Assembly: GCF_019457595.1 (NCBI RefSeq)
Contig: NZ_CP080419.1
Coordinates: forward strand, 3,844,001-3,908,000
Direction of reading: 5' to 3'
Origin: Shewanella psychrotolerans
GTDB lineage: Bacteria > Pseudomonadota > Gammaproteobacteria > Enterobacterales > Shewanellaceae
DNA: 64,000 nucleotides
Shown here: positions 17,498 through 25,919 of the stretch, one piece after another
Layout: the number at the start of each line of letters is the position of its first letter
How positions within the stretch are numbered: position 1 is the first letter of the stretch
Program-made: the position numbers and the translations under genes
The notes under the pieces: model-generated
What the model saw: only the letters and a program-made list of their open reading frames with translations
Database searches by the model: none
What the model was told of the DNA's origin: nothing

Positions 17498-17860
17498 CCG
17501 TGAAAAGTATTTACCATGAAAAATCTAACTATAACATCATATTAAGGATCTTGAATATGTCGATTAGAGCCCTAACATTTTATTAGTGCGCATGCGCGTT
17601 TACCTCGTTGCACCAGTGAAAACGCGCACAGTTAACTATCTGTATGTAATGAACTTATCAGCATTTTGCTAAATATACCATCTGGAAAAACGCGCATGCG
17701 CGTTTTCCAAACTTATTATCTACTTGACTAATACTATAAGTAATTAATTTTAATTATATTTATTTAAAGCGAAATGAGAAAACGCGCACGAATACAGGAT
17801 GAAAATCGTTCAAAATCCTTATGATTTTAATATAACTGTATACTTATCCAGTTTATTGGT
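17498..17860. other. Gene-free AT-rich stretch with AAAACGCGCA repeats
   Basis: No coding frame. The motif AACGCGCAY occurs near 17589-17602 (inverted), 17619-17629, 17687-17706 (as a 25-base near-palindrome, 17684-17708) and 17779-17789. It stands out from the AT-rich surroundings. It could be a set of protein-binding sites controlling the cassette gene, or an origin-like cluster. Confidence 0.6.
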
Positions 17861-17939
17861 GAGGAGTAGTGAATTACATCACTCGGGTGTAGCGATGAAA
17901 ATTTCTAGGTCAGAAAATCCGTCAGTTACTGATCCACCG

Positions 17940-18530
17940 ACAACTTGTTAACTCATTTTTGGGGAAAAGCTTCTTAGCTTTTAATTCTGAATTCACACCA
18001 AACACTGTCAAATCGAAGAGATAAAATGACCCAGTGTAAGCACGGTTTTGGCCTTCGAAATCATGGATGATTTCGTAGAGCCCACATGGATGTGCTCGTG
18101 GCGAGCCAAAAGAGTGCTTGCACATTCCTCGCCGGACAGGCGATTAGTAACAGTGAAGGTGTGACCTTCAAGTACACTTAACAAATAAGATGCGGCCAAA
18201 CGCTACTCAAGCAAACATAAAAAAATGCCATACCTTCATTTAAAGGCCAACAAACTTTGGGGCAAAAATAATTTAGCTTCGATTAACCTAGCCACATCAA
18301 ATAAAGCCAAATCGAAGAGAGAAAATGACCCAGTGTAAACACGATTTTGGCCTTCGAAATCATGGCCGAAAATGTTCCTGACATTTTTCGGCATTCCCTC
18401 CATCCTTGGAGGTCAGATGATTTCGCAGAGCCCACAAGGAAGTGCTCGTGGCGTGCCAAAATAGTGTTTGCACATCCCCCGCCGTGCAGGCGTTAAATAA
18501 CAATGAAGGTGCGACCTTCAAACCCCCATC
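17940..18530 (-). repeat. Right mosaic repeat array, two inverted units
   Basis: Two units in the opposite orientation to the left array. The GCACATtCCtCGCCGGACAGG-type block occurs at 18119-18140 and as a related form at 18469-18490, about 350 bases apart. AATCGAAGAGA.AAAATGACC followed by CAGTGTAA recurs at 18010 and 18309, and GGCCTTCGAAATCATGG at 18050 and 18349. The second unit is longer because extra hairpins lie within it. No gene seen. Confidence 0.85.
18056..18447. repeat. Set of NGGA/TCCN-loop hairpins (right array)
   Basis: Hairpins at 18056-18075 (arms CGAAATCA, loop TGGA), 18078-18097 (loop TGGA), 18365-18392 (arms GCCGAAAATGT, loop TCCTG), 18397-18412 (arms CCTCCA, loop TCCT) and 18428-18447 (loop AAGGAA). 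Loops match those of the left array; arms do not. Confidence 0.75.
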
Positions 18531-18717
18531 CAACACCTATGCCGCCACGGGCTAACATTCGAATACCATCGCCAGTTGTCCAAGCCAAATCACCCAAAAC
18601 CCAATCCAATAAACTGAAATTTGTGCAGCCCACAAAAAAACCACACTTTATTTAAATTGATCAATTACTATTATCAGCAGATACCTTGCATCACTAACAA
18701 CAAATAGAATCGAAACC

Positions 18718-19761
18718 ATGCAAACACTTATCCCTTTTACTGCCGAGATCTGTAGTTCCTATGTATCCAAGCGCGACGGCGAAACAAAAATTGGCCAAAC
18801 CTTACATTGCTACGATGGCCAAACACCGCTAACACACGCACTCAGCCAAGCTAAAGATAAAGGAGCAAGGTTTGCCATTATCGGGATTGGCGAAGATATC
18901 GGCCCTCGCGCCAATTTGGGCCGTGGCGGCGCGGTTGATGCTTTCGAAGCAGCGATGGCACAGTTTTGTAACTTTCAATCCAATCAGTTTCTCGACAGTC
19001 GTCTTTGCCTCGTTCTCGGCCAGATAGCTACCCAAGATTTGCAACTGCCCGCCGATGCGAAAACGAGCGACCTTAGAGATAACGTCGAAAAGTTAGATGA
19101 GCGAGTTATTGACATTGTGACTGCAATTATCGCAGCGGAATTAGAGCCAATTGTGATTGGCGGTGGCCACAATAATGCCTATGGTTTGTTGATGGCAACC
19201 AAAGCCGCCACTAAACGCCCAGTTGCTGCGGTCAATCTCGATCCCCATTCTGACTTTAGGCCAAGAGAAGGACGCCACAGCGGCAACGGTTTTAGTTATG
19301 CGGCGGCGAGTGGTGCGCTCGCTTACTACCACGTACTGGGAATGCATGAACTTAAGAACAGCCAACAGACCTTAGATCAATTAGCGGCCTTTGGCGGTAA
19401 ATGGCACACCTTTCAGTCGATTTGGGTACGCCAAGAGTTGACGCTAAAACAAGCCATCAGCGACATTATCACCGACCTGAACGCCAGCGGGCTCCCGGTT
19501 GCGATTGAACTCGATCTCGACGCGATCATCAATATGCCCAGCAGCGCAGCGACAAGTGCAGGGATTCCACTTATTGATGCCCTCTTTTATGTCAATCAGG
19601 TGGCCCGTAACGCCAACGCCTGTTACCTGCATTTAGCCGAAGGCGCACCGAATTGCCACGCTGCTGGCATCGAGGCTGGACGCCGTGAAACCGGACAGAG
19701 TATCAGTGAATTGATCTATTCCTATATCCAAGGACGTACTGCTCAACATCCCTTGGGCTAA
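18718..19761 (+). CDS. Arginase/formimidoylglutamase-family ureohydrolase
   Basis: A 347 aa cytoplasmic Mn-dependent hydrolase. Metal-binding motifs are GGGHNNAYG, NLDPHSDFR and ELDLDAI, in the family order; GEDIGPRANLGRGG replaces the usual N-terminal loop. The RHSGNGFSYA stretch fits the formimidoylglutamase-like branch (formimidoylglutamate to glutamate and formamide, histidine breakdown), but arginase or agmatinase activity cannot be excluded. No other hut genes lie nearby, so pathway membership is uncertain. It stands alone right after the repeat array. Confidence 0.75.
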   Translation: MQTLIPFTAEICSSYVSKRDGETKIGQTLHCYDGQTPLTHALSQAKDKGARFAIIGIGEDIGPRANLGRGGAVDAFEAAMAQFCNFQSNQFLDSRLCLVLGQIATQDLQLPADAKTSDLRDNVEKLDERVIDIVTAIIAAELEPIVIGGGHNNAYGLLMATKAATKRPVAAVNLDPHSDFRPREGRHSGNGFSYAAASGALAYYHVLGMHELKNSQQTLDQLAAFGGKWHTFQSIWVRQELTLKQAISDIITDLNASGLPVAIELDLDAIINMPSSAATSAGIPLIDALFYVNQVARNANACYLHLAEGAPNCHAAGIEAGRRETGQSISELIYSYIQGRTAQHPLG

Positions 19762-19963
19762 TTGGCCTCAGGGAATTTGGCATATCGCTAATATTATGCT
19801 GTAATGCTGGGCCAAATTTTGCAAACTCTGCGCTATCACGCATTTTTTTAAAATGTGAGCGTGGATTATTAACATCGATCACAGAGTGGTCGATGAATGA
19901 TTCAGCAATTTGAGTCAATCACTTACACTCGCCATATTAGCAGCAACGCACAGGAACACAGAG

Positions 19964-20719
19964 ATGTCAGAGGGCACACCAAACAGTACGCATTTCGGTT
20001 ATAAGACGGTAGAAGCAGAGAAAAAAGCGGACTTAGTCGCCGATGTTTTTCACTCAGTCGCAGCCAAGTACGACATTATGAACGATGTCATGTCCTTTGG
20101 TATCCATCGTCTATGGAAACGTCTCACGATCGAGAGTGCGGGCGCACGTCCAGGCATGAAGGTATTAGACCTTGCTGGCGGCACTGGTGACTTAACGGCA
20201 AAATTTTCACACATTGTCGGTAACACTGGCCAAGTCACACTCGCCGACATTAATGAGTCTATGCTCAAAGTCGGTCGTGAGAAGCTACGTAATCGCGGTG
20301 TGGTTGGAAATGTGAACTATGTTCAGGCAAACGCAGAAGCATTGCCATTTCCTGATAACCATTTTGATATCATTACTATCGCTTTTGGCCTTCGTAACGT
20401 GACCGATAAAGATGCCGCGATCCGATCTATGCTAAGAGTATTGAAGCCGGGTGGAAAGCTACTGGTACTTGAGTTTTCAAAGCCACAGCATGAGATCATG
20501 CGTAAAGTTTACGATCTCTACAGCTTTAAAATTTTACCTAAGATGGGCGATATCATCACTAAAGATGCGGGTAGCTATGAATACCTGGCCGAATCTATCC
20601 GTATGCACCCAGATCAAGAAACCCTTAAAGGTATGATGGTTGAAGCCGGTTTTGAACAGGTTGAATACACCAATATGACCGATGGTGTCGTGGCGCTGCA
20701 TAAAGGCTACAAATTCTAG
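19964..20719 (+). CDS. ubiE: Ubiquinone/menaquinone C-methyltransferase
   Basis: A 251 aa SAM-dependent methyltransferase of ubiquinone and menaquinone synthesis. The start at 19964 ([16 protein letters not shown]) fits the family and has AGGA 8 bases upstream; a longer in-frame reading from 19910 adds an atypical tail. Motifs: [20 protein letters not shown], the SAM loop [12 protein letters not shown], and FGLRNVTD. It heads the ubiE-ubiJ-ubiB cluster. Confidence 0.97.
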   Translation: MSEGTPNSTHFGYKTVEAEKKADLVADVFHSVAAKYDIMNDVMSFGIHRLWKRLTIESAGARPGMKVLDLAGGTGDLTAKFSHIVGNTGQVTLADINESMLKVGREKLRNRGVVGNVNYVQANAEALPFPDNHFDIITIAFGLRNVTDKDAAIRSMLRVLKPGGKLLVLEFSKPQHEIMRKVYDLYSFKILPKMGDIITKDAGSYEYLAESIRMHPDQETLKGMMVEAGFEQVEYTNMTDGVVALHKGYKF

Positions 20720-20755
20720 CAACTGCTCTACAGGCCTCACACAATTAGGTTTAGC

Positions 20756-21379
20756 ATGAAACGTGAAATTGCATTGCTGATCAGTGCGGGGCTTGAAACC
20801 GCACTACAACACGCTGTAAAACAGTCACCCGAAGCATATGCCAAACAGCATACGCTTCACGGTAAAGTGTTATGTCTTCAACTGACTCAACTCAACTCGC
20901 CGATTTATCTTTTATTTGCCAAAGAGATCCAAGTCTTTGGTCAATATGATGGTTCGGTTAACACCAAGGTCGATGCTGATCTGACCACCCTCTATCGCCT
21001 GAGCGAAGGGGCTAACCTCACCGAGTTAATTAAGCAAGATAAGCTGAAACTAGAGGGCGACCTCAACCTGCTGCAAAGCTTTAGCCATTTTATGCAGCAG
21101 ATCGAGTTTGATTTTGCCGAGCCGTTATCGCGCTATATTGGTGATGCGCCGACCCATATACTGCTCCAAGGTGCAAAACAGCTAAAACAAGAACTCACCA
21201 CCGTCTTGCGTAAGAGCCGCGATCATATCGGTCAACTCACTGTCGAAGAATACCGTTTGACCCCGCATAAAATCGAATTTATTCATTTTGGTGATAGAAT
21301 CGAGCAACTCAAACAAGATACCGACGCCTTAAGCCAAAGGATTGATCAACTCATTAGTGGGGCAAACAGGACCAAATGA
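20756..21379 (+). CDS. ubiJ: Ubiquinone biosynthesis accessory factor (SCP2-like)
   Basis: A 207 aa protein with an N-terminal SCP2-like lipid-binding domain (about residues 15-115, including [19 protein letters not shown]) and a C-terminal coiled-coil-like helix (about 165-205). UbiJ holds hydrophobic intermediates in the Ubi complex. It is placed between ubiE and ubiB as in E. coli, and its stop overlaps the ubiB start by 4 bases (ATGA), implying translational coupling. Confidence 0.93.
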   Translation: MKREIALLISAGLETALQHAVKQSPEAYAKQHTLHGKVLCLQLTQLNSPIYLLFAKEIQVFGQYDGSVNTKVDADLTTLYRLSEGANLTELIKQDKLKLEGDLNLLQSFSHFMQQIEFDFAEPLSRYIGDAPTHILLQGAKQLKQELTTVLRKSRDHIGQLTVEEYRLTPHKIEFIHFGDRIEQLKQDTDALSQRIDQLISGANRTK

Positions 21380-23025
21380 CACTTAAAAGTATTCAACGCG
21401 CTTACCAAGTCATTAAAATTGCACTTAATTATGGCCTTGATGATCTTATCCCATCAAAGCTAAAACCTTGGTATTTTAGACTCCTGCGCTGGAGCTTTTT
21501 CTGGTTAACCAACAAACATAAAGACAAAGTCGGCGGCGAACGTTTAAAGCTTGCGATGCAGGAGCTAGGACCTGTCTATATTAAATTTGGCCAAATGCTA
21601 TCGACCCGCCGAGATCTGCTCAACGATGAGTGGGCCGAAGAGCTAGCGATGCTGCAAGATAGAGTGCCACCTTTTGACTCTGCGATTGCCAAAGCTCAGA
21701 TAGAAGCCGAGCTTGGCTGCCCTATCGATACCTATTTCGACGACTTCGATGATACGCCTCTGGCATCGGCCTCAATTTCCCAAGTCCATACTGCTACCCT
21801 CAAGTCCAATGGCGCAAATGTGGTGCTCAAGGTCTTGCGCCCGAACGTAGAAGATAAGGTCCACGCCGACCTACAACTGATGAGCCAGAGTGCGCAGTTT
21901 TTAGAGGCACTGCTTGGCCAAGGTAATCGCTTGCGCCCTGCCGAGGTGGTAGAAGATTACCGTACCACCATCGAAGGTGAACTTAATTTAAAACTCGAAG
22001 CACTCAACGCCATTAAGTTACGCAATAACTTTATCGACTCAGGGGCGTTATATATTCCCTTTATGTATGAAGAGTTTTGCTTTACTCGTCTAATCGTAAT
22101 GGAACGTATCTATGGTATTCCAGTATCCGATAAGGCGGCACTCGAGGCTCAAGGGACTAACCTTAAGCTATTAGCGGAGCGCGGCGTTGAGCTGTTTTTT
22201 ACGCAAGTATTCCGTGATAATTTTTTCCATGCCGATATGCACCCTGGCAACATTTTTGTCAGTACCGAACACCCGAATGATCCTTTCTATATCGGTCTCG
22301 ACTGCGGCATTATGGGCACCCTTACCGATCAAGATAAACGTTATCTAGCAGAGAATTTTCTCGCCTTTTTCAATCGAGATTATACCCGAATTGCTCAGCT
22401 CTATATCGAATCTGGCTGGGTGTCGGCAGATACTGATATCGTCGCATTTGAACAGGCGATCAAAGTGGTTTGTGAGCCCATGTTTAATAAACCGTTAGAT
22501 GAGATCTCTTTCGGTCATGTACTGTTAGAACTGTTTAGAACCGCGAGACGTTTCGATATGGTAGTACAGCCACAGTTAGTGCTACTTGAAAAAACCTTGC
22601 TGTATATCGAAGGCTTAGGCCGTCAACTCTATCCTCAACTCGACCTGTGGAAAACCGCGAAACCTTTCCTTGAAGATTGGATGGCCGAGCAGATGGGTCC
22701 CGTTGGCATGGCTAAAAAAATCAAAAAGCAGTTCCCTTATTGGGCTGACAAATTACCCGAACTACCAGAGCTGGTCTACGATAACCTTAAAATGGGTAAG
22801 AATTTTGTTAATAGCCAAAACCAGCTACTTGATCGTTACCTAAAACAGCAACAGAAGACCCATAAAAGTAACTACCTTTTAATCACATCGGCAGTTTTAG
22901 TGATCTGCGGCACTATTTTGTTCGCGCAAGACGCTACACTATGGGCCTCTTATGGGTCTATCAGTATCGGTACCATACTCTGGCTACTGGGATGGCGATC
23001 TAGGCCAAAGAATCACAAGTTTTAG
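21376..23025 (+). CDS. ubiB: Ubiquinone biosynthesis kinase-like ATPase
   Basis: A 549 aa atypical kinase (UbiB/ABC1/ADCK). KxGQ-type motif in [11 protein letters not shown], the Ala-rich nucleotide loop in [22 protein letters not shown] and GLDCGIMG are all present. Two C-terminal TM helices (about residues 497-545, starting near [13 protein letters not shown]) anchor it in the inner membrane. It supports coenzyme Q assembly through ATPase activity. Length equals the E. coli protein closely. Confidence 0.97.
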   Translation: MTLKSIQRAYQVIKIALNYGLDDLIPSKLKPWYFRLLRWSFFWLTNKHKDKVGGERLKLAMQELGPVYIKFGQMLSTRRDLLNDEWAEELAMLQDRVPPFDSAIAKAQIEAELGCPIDTYFDDFDDTPLASASISQVHTATLKSNGANVVLKVLRPNVEDKVHADLQLMSQSAQFLEALLGQGNRLRPAEVVEDYRTTIEGELNLKLEALNAIKLRNNFIDSGALYIPFMYEEFCFTRLIVMERIYGIPVSDKAALEAQGTNLKLLAERGVELFFTQVFRDNFFHADMHPGNIFVSTEHPNDPFYIGLDCGIMGTLTDQDKRYLAENFLAFFNRDYTRIAQLYIESGWVSADTDIVAFEQAIKVVCEPMFNKPLDEISFGHVLLELFRTARRFDMVVQPQLVLLEKTLLYIEGLGRQLYPQLDLWKTAKPFLEDWMAEQMGPVGMAKKIKKQFPYWADKLPELPELVYDNLKMGKNFVNSQNQLLDRYLKQQQKTHKSNYLLITSAVLVICGTILFAQDATLWASYGSISIGTILWLLGWRSRPKNHKF

Positions 23026-23096
23026 CTAGCACTAAATAACCAAAGGTTCATAATAGAACCAATCTTAAGTAAGAGTTAAATAAAGAGGATCGTTTC

Positions 23097-23327
23097 ATGG
23101 GTGGCATTAGTATTTGGCAACTTCTTATCATTGCTTTAATTGTCGTTTTGCTTTTCGGAACAAAAAAATTACGCTCACTTGGCGGTGACTTAGGTGGCGC
23201 AGTGAAAGGCTTTAAGAGCGCAATGTCTTCAGAAGAAGAAAAGAAAGCACTCGAAGACAACACCGCAGAAAAAACCGCTCAGACTGATGAAAAGAAGACT
23301 GAGTCCAAGGATAAAGAACAGGCGTAA
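23097..23327 (+). CDS. tatA: Sec-independent protein translocase subunit TatA
   Basis: A 76 aa protein: short N-terminal TM helix ([21 protein letters not shown]), the [14 protein letters not shown] hinge, an amphipathic helix and a charged Lys/Glu tail. TatA forms the pore-like part of the twin-arginine translocase. First gene of tatABC. Confidence 0.97.
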   Translation: MGGISIWQLLIIALIVVLLFGTKKLRSLGGDLGGAVKGFKSAMSSEEEKKALEDNTAEKTAQTDEKKTESKDKEQA

Positions 23328-23333
23328 TTCCTT

Positions 23334-23729
23334 ATGTTCGACGGTATCGGCTTTATGGAACTACTGTTGATCGGCATTTTGGGGCTAGTGGTTCTTGGCC
23401 CCGAAAGACTCCCGGTTGCAGTGCGTTCAATTTCAGGCTGGATCCGCGCCATGAAACGCATGGCCAACTCAGTAAAAGATGAACTTGAGCAGGAACTTAA
23501 AATTGAGCAACTGCATTCAGATCTGAAAAAGGCTGAAAACCAAGGACTTAAAAATCTTTCTCCTGAGTTACAGGATTCAATAGATCAATTAAAAGAAGCA
23601 GCCCAATCTGTTAATCGTCCTTATAAGGTTGAAGATATCGCCAGTACTGAAACTACCAGCGAAACATCGACACCTAAAGAGACCAATACAGCTAAGGCGA
23701 GCAATTCAAACGAAAAATCTGACGGGTAA
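23334..23729 (+). CDS. tatB: Sec-independent protein translocase subunit TatB
   Basis: A 131 aa protein with [20 protein letters not shown] as the TM helix, then [20 protein letters not shown], the TatB signature. The C-terminal tail is Ser/Thr/Lys-rich and probably disordered. It forms the substrate-binding complex with TatC. Six bases separate it from tatA. Confidence 0.97.
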   Translation: MFDGIGFMELLLIGILGLVVLGPERLPVAVRSISGWIRAMKRMANSVKDELEQELKIEQLHSDLKKAENQGLKNLSPELQDSIDQLKEAAQSVNRPYKVEDIASTETTSETSTPKETNTAKASNSNEKSDG

Positions 23730-23732
23730 TCC

Positions 23733-24494
23733 ATGTCGCAACAGCTGCCGTTAATTAGCCACTTGCTTGAGTTACGTAATAAGTTACTTAAAGCCATTGG
23801 TAGTGTGCTTTTTGTGTTTATTTGCCTAGTCTATTGGGCGAACGATATCTATCATTATCTGGCAATTCCCTTAATGGATGCATTGCCAGAAACCAGCAGT
23901 ATGATCGCAACTGATGTTGCGGCGCCCTTCTTTGCTCCATTTAAATTGACGTTAGTGTTGGCATTCTTTGTCGCTATTCCTTATGTGCTATTTCAGATCT
24001 GGTCATTCATCGCACCTGGCTTGTATAAACATGAGAAGCGCTTAATGTTGCCGCTGCTAACCAGCAGTACACTGCTATTTTACTTAGGTATCGCATTTAC
24101 TTATTACATCGTTTTTCCTGTTGTTTTTGGCTTCTTCACCAGTGTGGCACCAGAAGGTGTACAGGTAGCAACAGATATCAGTAGTTATCTTAGTTTCGTA
24201 CTCAAGCTATTTTTTGCTTTTGGTTTAGCATTCGAAATCCCGATTGCGGTGATATTGCTCTGTTGGGCCGGTGTTACAACCCCCGAAGACCTCAAAGCTA
24301 AGCGCCCCTATATCGTGGTTGGTGCCTTTATCATAGGTATGTTGCTCACGCCACCAGACATCATTTCACAAACAATGTTAGCGATACCCATGTTGATATT
24401 ATTTGAAGGGGGATTGATTGCCGCTCGTTTCTACAGTAAAAAGGACACTGAAGAAGACGATGAGCAGACAGAACAGGATCAACCAGGCCAATAA
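23733..24494 (+). CDS. tatC: Sec-independent protein translocase subunit TatC
   Basis: A 253 aa inner-membrane protein with six TM helices. It opens with [19 protein letters not shown] (conserved HLxELR) and includes [21 protein letters not shown] (FQxWxFxxPGLyxxEr) and [14 protein letters not shown], the TatC hallmarks for twin-arginine signal recognition. It follows tatB by 3 bases; a hairpin follows the stop. Confidence 0.98.
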   Translation: MSQQLPLISHLLELRNKLLKAIGSVLFVFICLVYWANDIYHYLAIPLMDALPETSSMIATDVAAPFFAPFKLTLVLAFFVAIPYVLFQIWSFIAPGLYKHEKRLMLPLLTSSTLLFYLGIAFTYYIVFPVVFGFFTSVAPEGVQVATDISSYLSFVLKLFFAFGLAFEIPIAVILLCWAGVTTPEDLKAKRPYIVVGAFIIGMLLTPPDIISQTMLAIPMLILFEGGLIAARFYSKKDTEEDDEQTEQDQPGQ

Positions 24495-24513
24495 GGCATG
24501 CTAATTAAGTCAA

Positions 24514-24546
24514 ATAACAGCTATCTATAGGGGTAGCTGTTCTTAT
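24514..24546 (+). terminator. Weak terminator-like hairpin after tatC
   Basis: AACAGCTA (24516-24523) pairs with TAGCTGTT (24534-24541), followed by a short T-containing stretch. Confidence 0.5.
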
Positions 24547-24591
24547 TGGTCAGCCACTTGATGCTCACAATAATAAAAAAGGAACTCTTAT

Positions 24592-25110
24592 ATGAGCTTA
24601 AGTCGTTTTAACGGCCTAGGTTGGATAGCGATACCAACTTTACTTATTTCTCTAAATGCTTCGGCAGGTCTTGAGCAACAACTCACTAATTGTGCAGGAA
24701 TAAGCGATAAACTCGATAGACTAATTTGTTACGATAATTTGGCCGCAAACGCCTTAAATCACAATGTCAATCAGCCGATTCAAGCTTCTGTATCAAAACC
24801 CGCACCAGTAGCGCAAGCTCCAGTCGTTGCTGCGACAGCCATTAGTGCAGAAGAAAGCTTTGGTAAAATTTATAAAGAAGATCCAGATCAGATCACTAAG
24901 ATCGATATGACAGTGAAGTCGGTTTCTAAAGACGCCTATGGCGCACTTAAAATTAGTTTTGAAAACGGTCAGGTTTGGAAACAAAGTGACAGTCGCCGCT
25001 TCAAAATAAAAGCGGGCGAAACCGTTTATATCGAAAAAGGAGCATTAGGTTCATTCATGTTGGGGAAAGAAAGCCTCAACACAACAATACGGGTTAAACG
25101 CCTCGACTAA
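24592..25110 (+). CDS. Secreted hypothetical protein between tatC and tatD
   Basis: A 172 aa protein with a signal peptide (cut near LNASAG). The mature N terminus has two cysteines in a LTNCAGISDKLDRLICYDNL pattern, probably a disulfide, then an Ala/Pro/Val-rich linker (about residues 60-85) and a C-terminal beta-rich domain (WKQSDSRRFKIKAGETVYIE, then GSFMLG and TTIRVKRL). Similar layouts occur in uncharacterised and type VI-associated periplasmic proteins; I do not assign a function. The stop overlaps the tatD start by one base (TAATG). Confidence 0.75.
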   Translation: MSLSRFNGLGWIAIPTLLISLNASAGLEQQLTNCAGISDKLDRLICYDNLAANALNHNVNQPIQASVSKPAPVAQAPVVAATAISAEESFGKIYKEDPDQITKIDMTVKSVSKDAYGALKISFENGQVWKQSDSRRFKIKAGETVYIEKGALGSFMLGKESLNTTIRVKRLD

Positions 25111-25919
25111 TGCCAAGTCACATAGATATCGCTGTTAACTTAGTTGGCAGCGCTCTAGAAAAAGACATCGATAACGTTATCCAGCGAGCCGCAGCCCAAA
25201 GGGTTTCGCCGCTTATTGTTATTGGCAGTAGCTTGGATGAAAGTCAACAAGCGATCGACTGCTGCCTACAATACCCTAAATCCTTATATACAACCGCAGG
25301 GGTTCACCCCCATCATGCCAGTGAGTGGCAAGCATCGAGTGTTGAACGCTTAACCCATCTAGCCCAACAACCCAATGTTGTCGCCATAGGCGAATGCGGC
25401 TTAGATTACAATCGCGATTTTTCCCCGAGGCCAATGCAACGCATTGCATTTGCTGAGCAGTTGGCCCTTGCCGCACGACTGAATATGCCCGTTTTAATGC
25501 ATGAACGCGACGCACACGACGATTTTGTCGAGATATTGCAAGAATACCGGCCACGACTAAAAGGGGCATTACTGCATTGTTTTACAGGCAATAGACAAAG
25601 CTTGGAGCGTTATATCGAACTCGATCTTCACCTTGGTATCACAGGTTGGGTTTGCGATGAGCGCCGCGGTGCCGAACTGGCGTCATTAGTTGGCGATATT
25701 CCGGCTAATCGCATTATGATTGAAACAGATAGCCCCTACTTGCTCCCTCGCAGCATGCGACCAAAACCCAAGTCGAGCAAAAATGAGCCGCAATACTTGC
25801 CCTATATCAGTCAATATATTGCATCATTGCGAGGCCAATCGGCTAATGAATTTGCGAAGCAAGCTTATAACAACAGTTGTGAATTTTTCGGTTTAAAGGC
25901 TACTTATGAACCGATTTAA
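25110..25919 (+). CDS. tatD: TatD-family metal-dependent DNase
   Basis: A 269 aa TIM-barrel hydrolase. Motifs are the N-terminal IDIAVNLV, TTAGVHPHHA, AIGECGLDYNRDF, VLMHERDAHDDF, LLHCFTG and ETDSPYLLPR, supplying the His/Glu/Asp metal ligands (the usual first HxH is changed to HID). TatD is a 3'-5' exonuclease linked to DNA repair rather than to Tat export itself. It overlaps both neighbours, so it is part of the operon. Confidence 0.93.
   Translation: MPSHIDIAVNLVGSALEKDIDNVIQRAAAQRVSPLIVIGSSLDESQQAIDCCLQYPKSLYTTAGVHPHHASEWQASSVERLTHLAQQPNVVAIGECGLDYNRDFSPRPMQRIAFAEQLALAARLNMPVLMHERDAHDDFVEILQEYRPRLKGALLHCFTGNRQSLERYIELDLHLGITGWVCDERRGAELASLVGDIPANRIMIETDSPYLLPRSMRPKPKSSKNEPQYLPYISQYIASLRGQSANEFAKQAYNNSCEFFGLKATYEPI

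Noticed and set aside
17521..17660. A possible second attC upstream of the larger cassette gene
   Set aside because: GTTAGAT fits the core site, but no pairing arms or matching inverse core could be found in the flanking bases.
17922..18199. Short open frames on the minus strand inside the right repeat array
   Set aside because: They follow repeat blocks and hairpins, have no ribosome binding site, and read differently in each repeat copy, so they are most likely by-products of the repeat.
14941..18600. The accessory segment as a defence island or prophage
   Set aside because: No nuclease, helicase, restriction, toxin, integrase or phage structural motif was seen; just repeats, an IS remnant and two cassette genes of unknown role.
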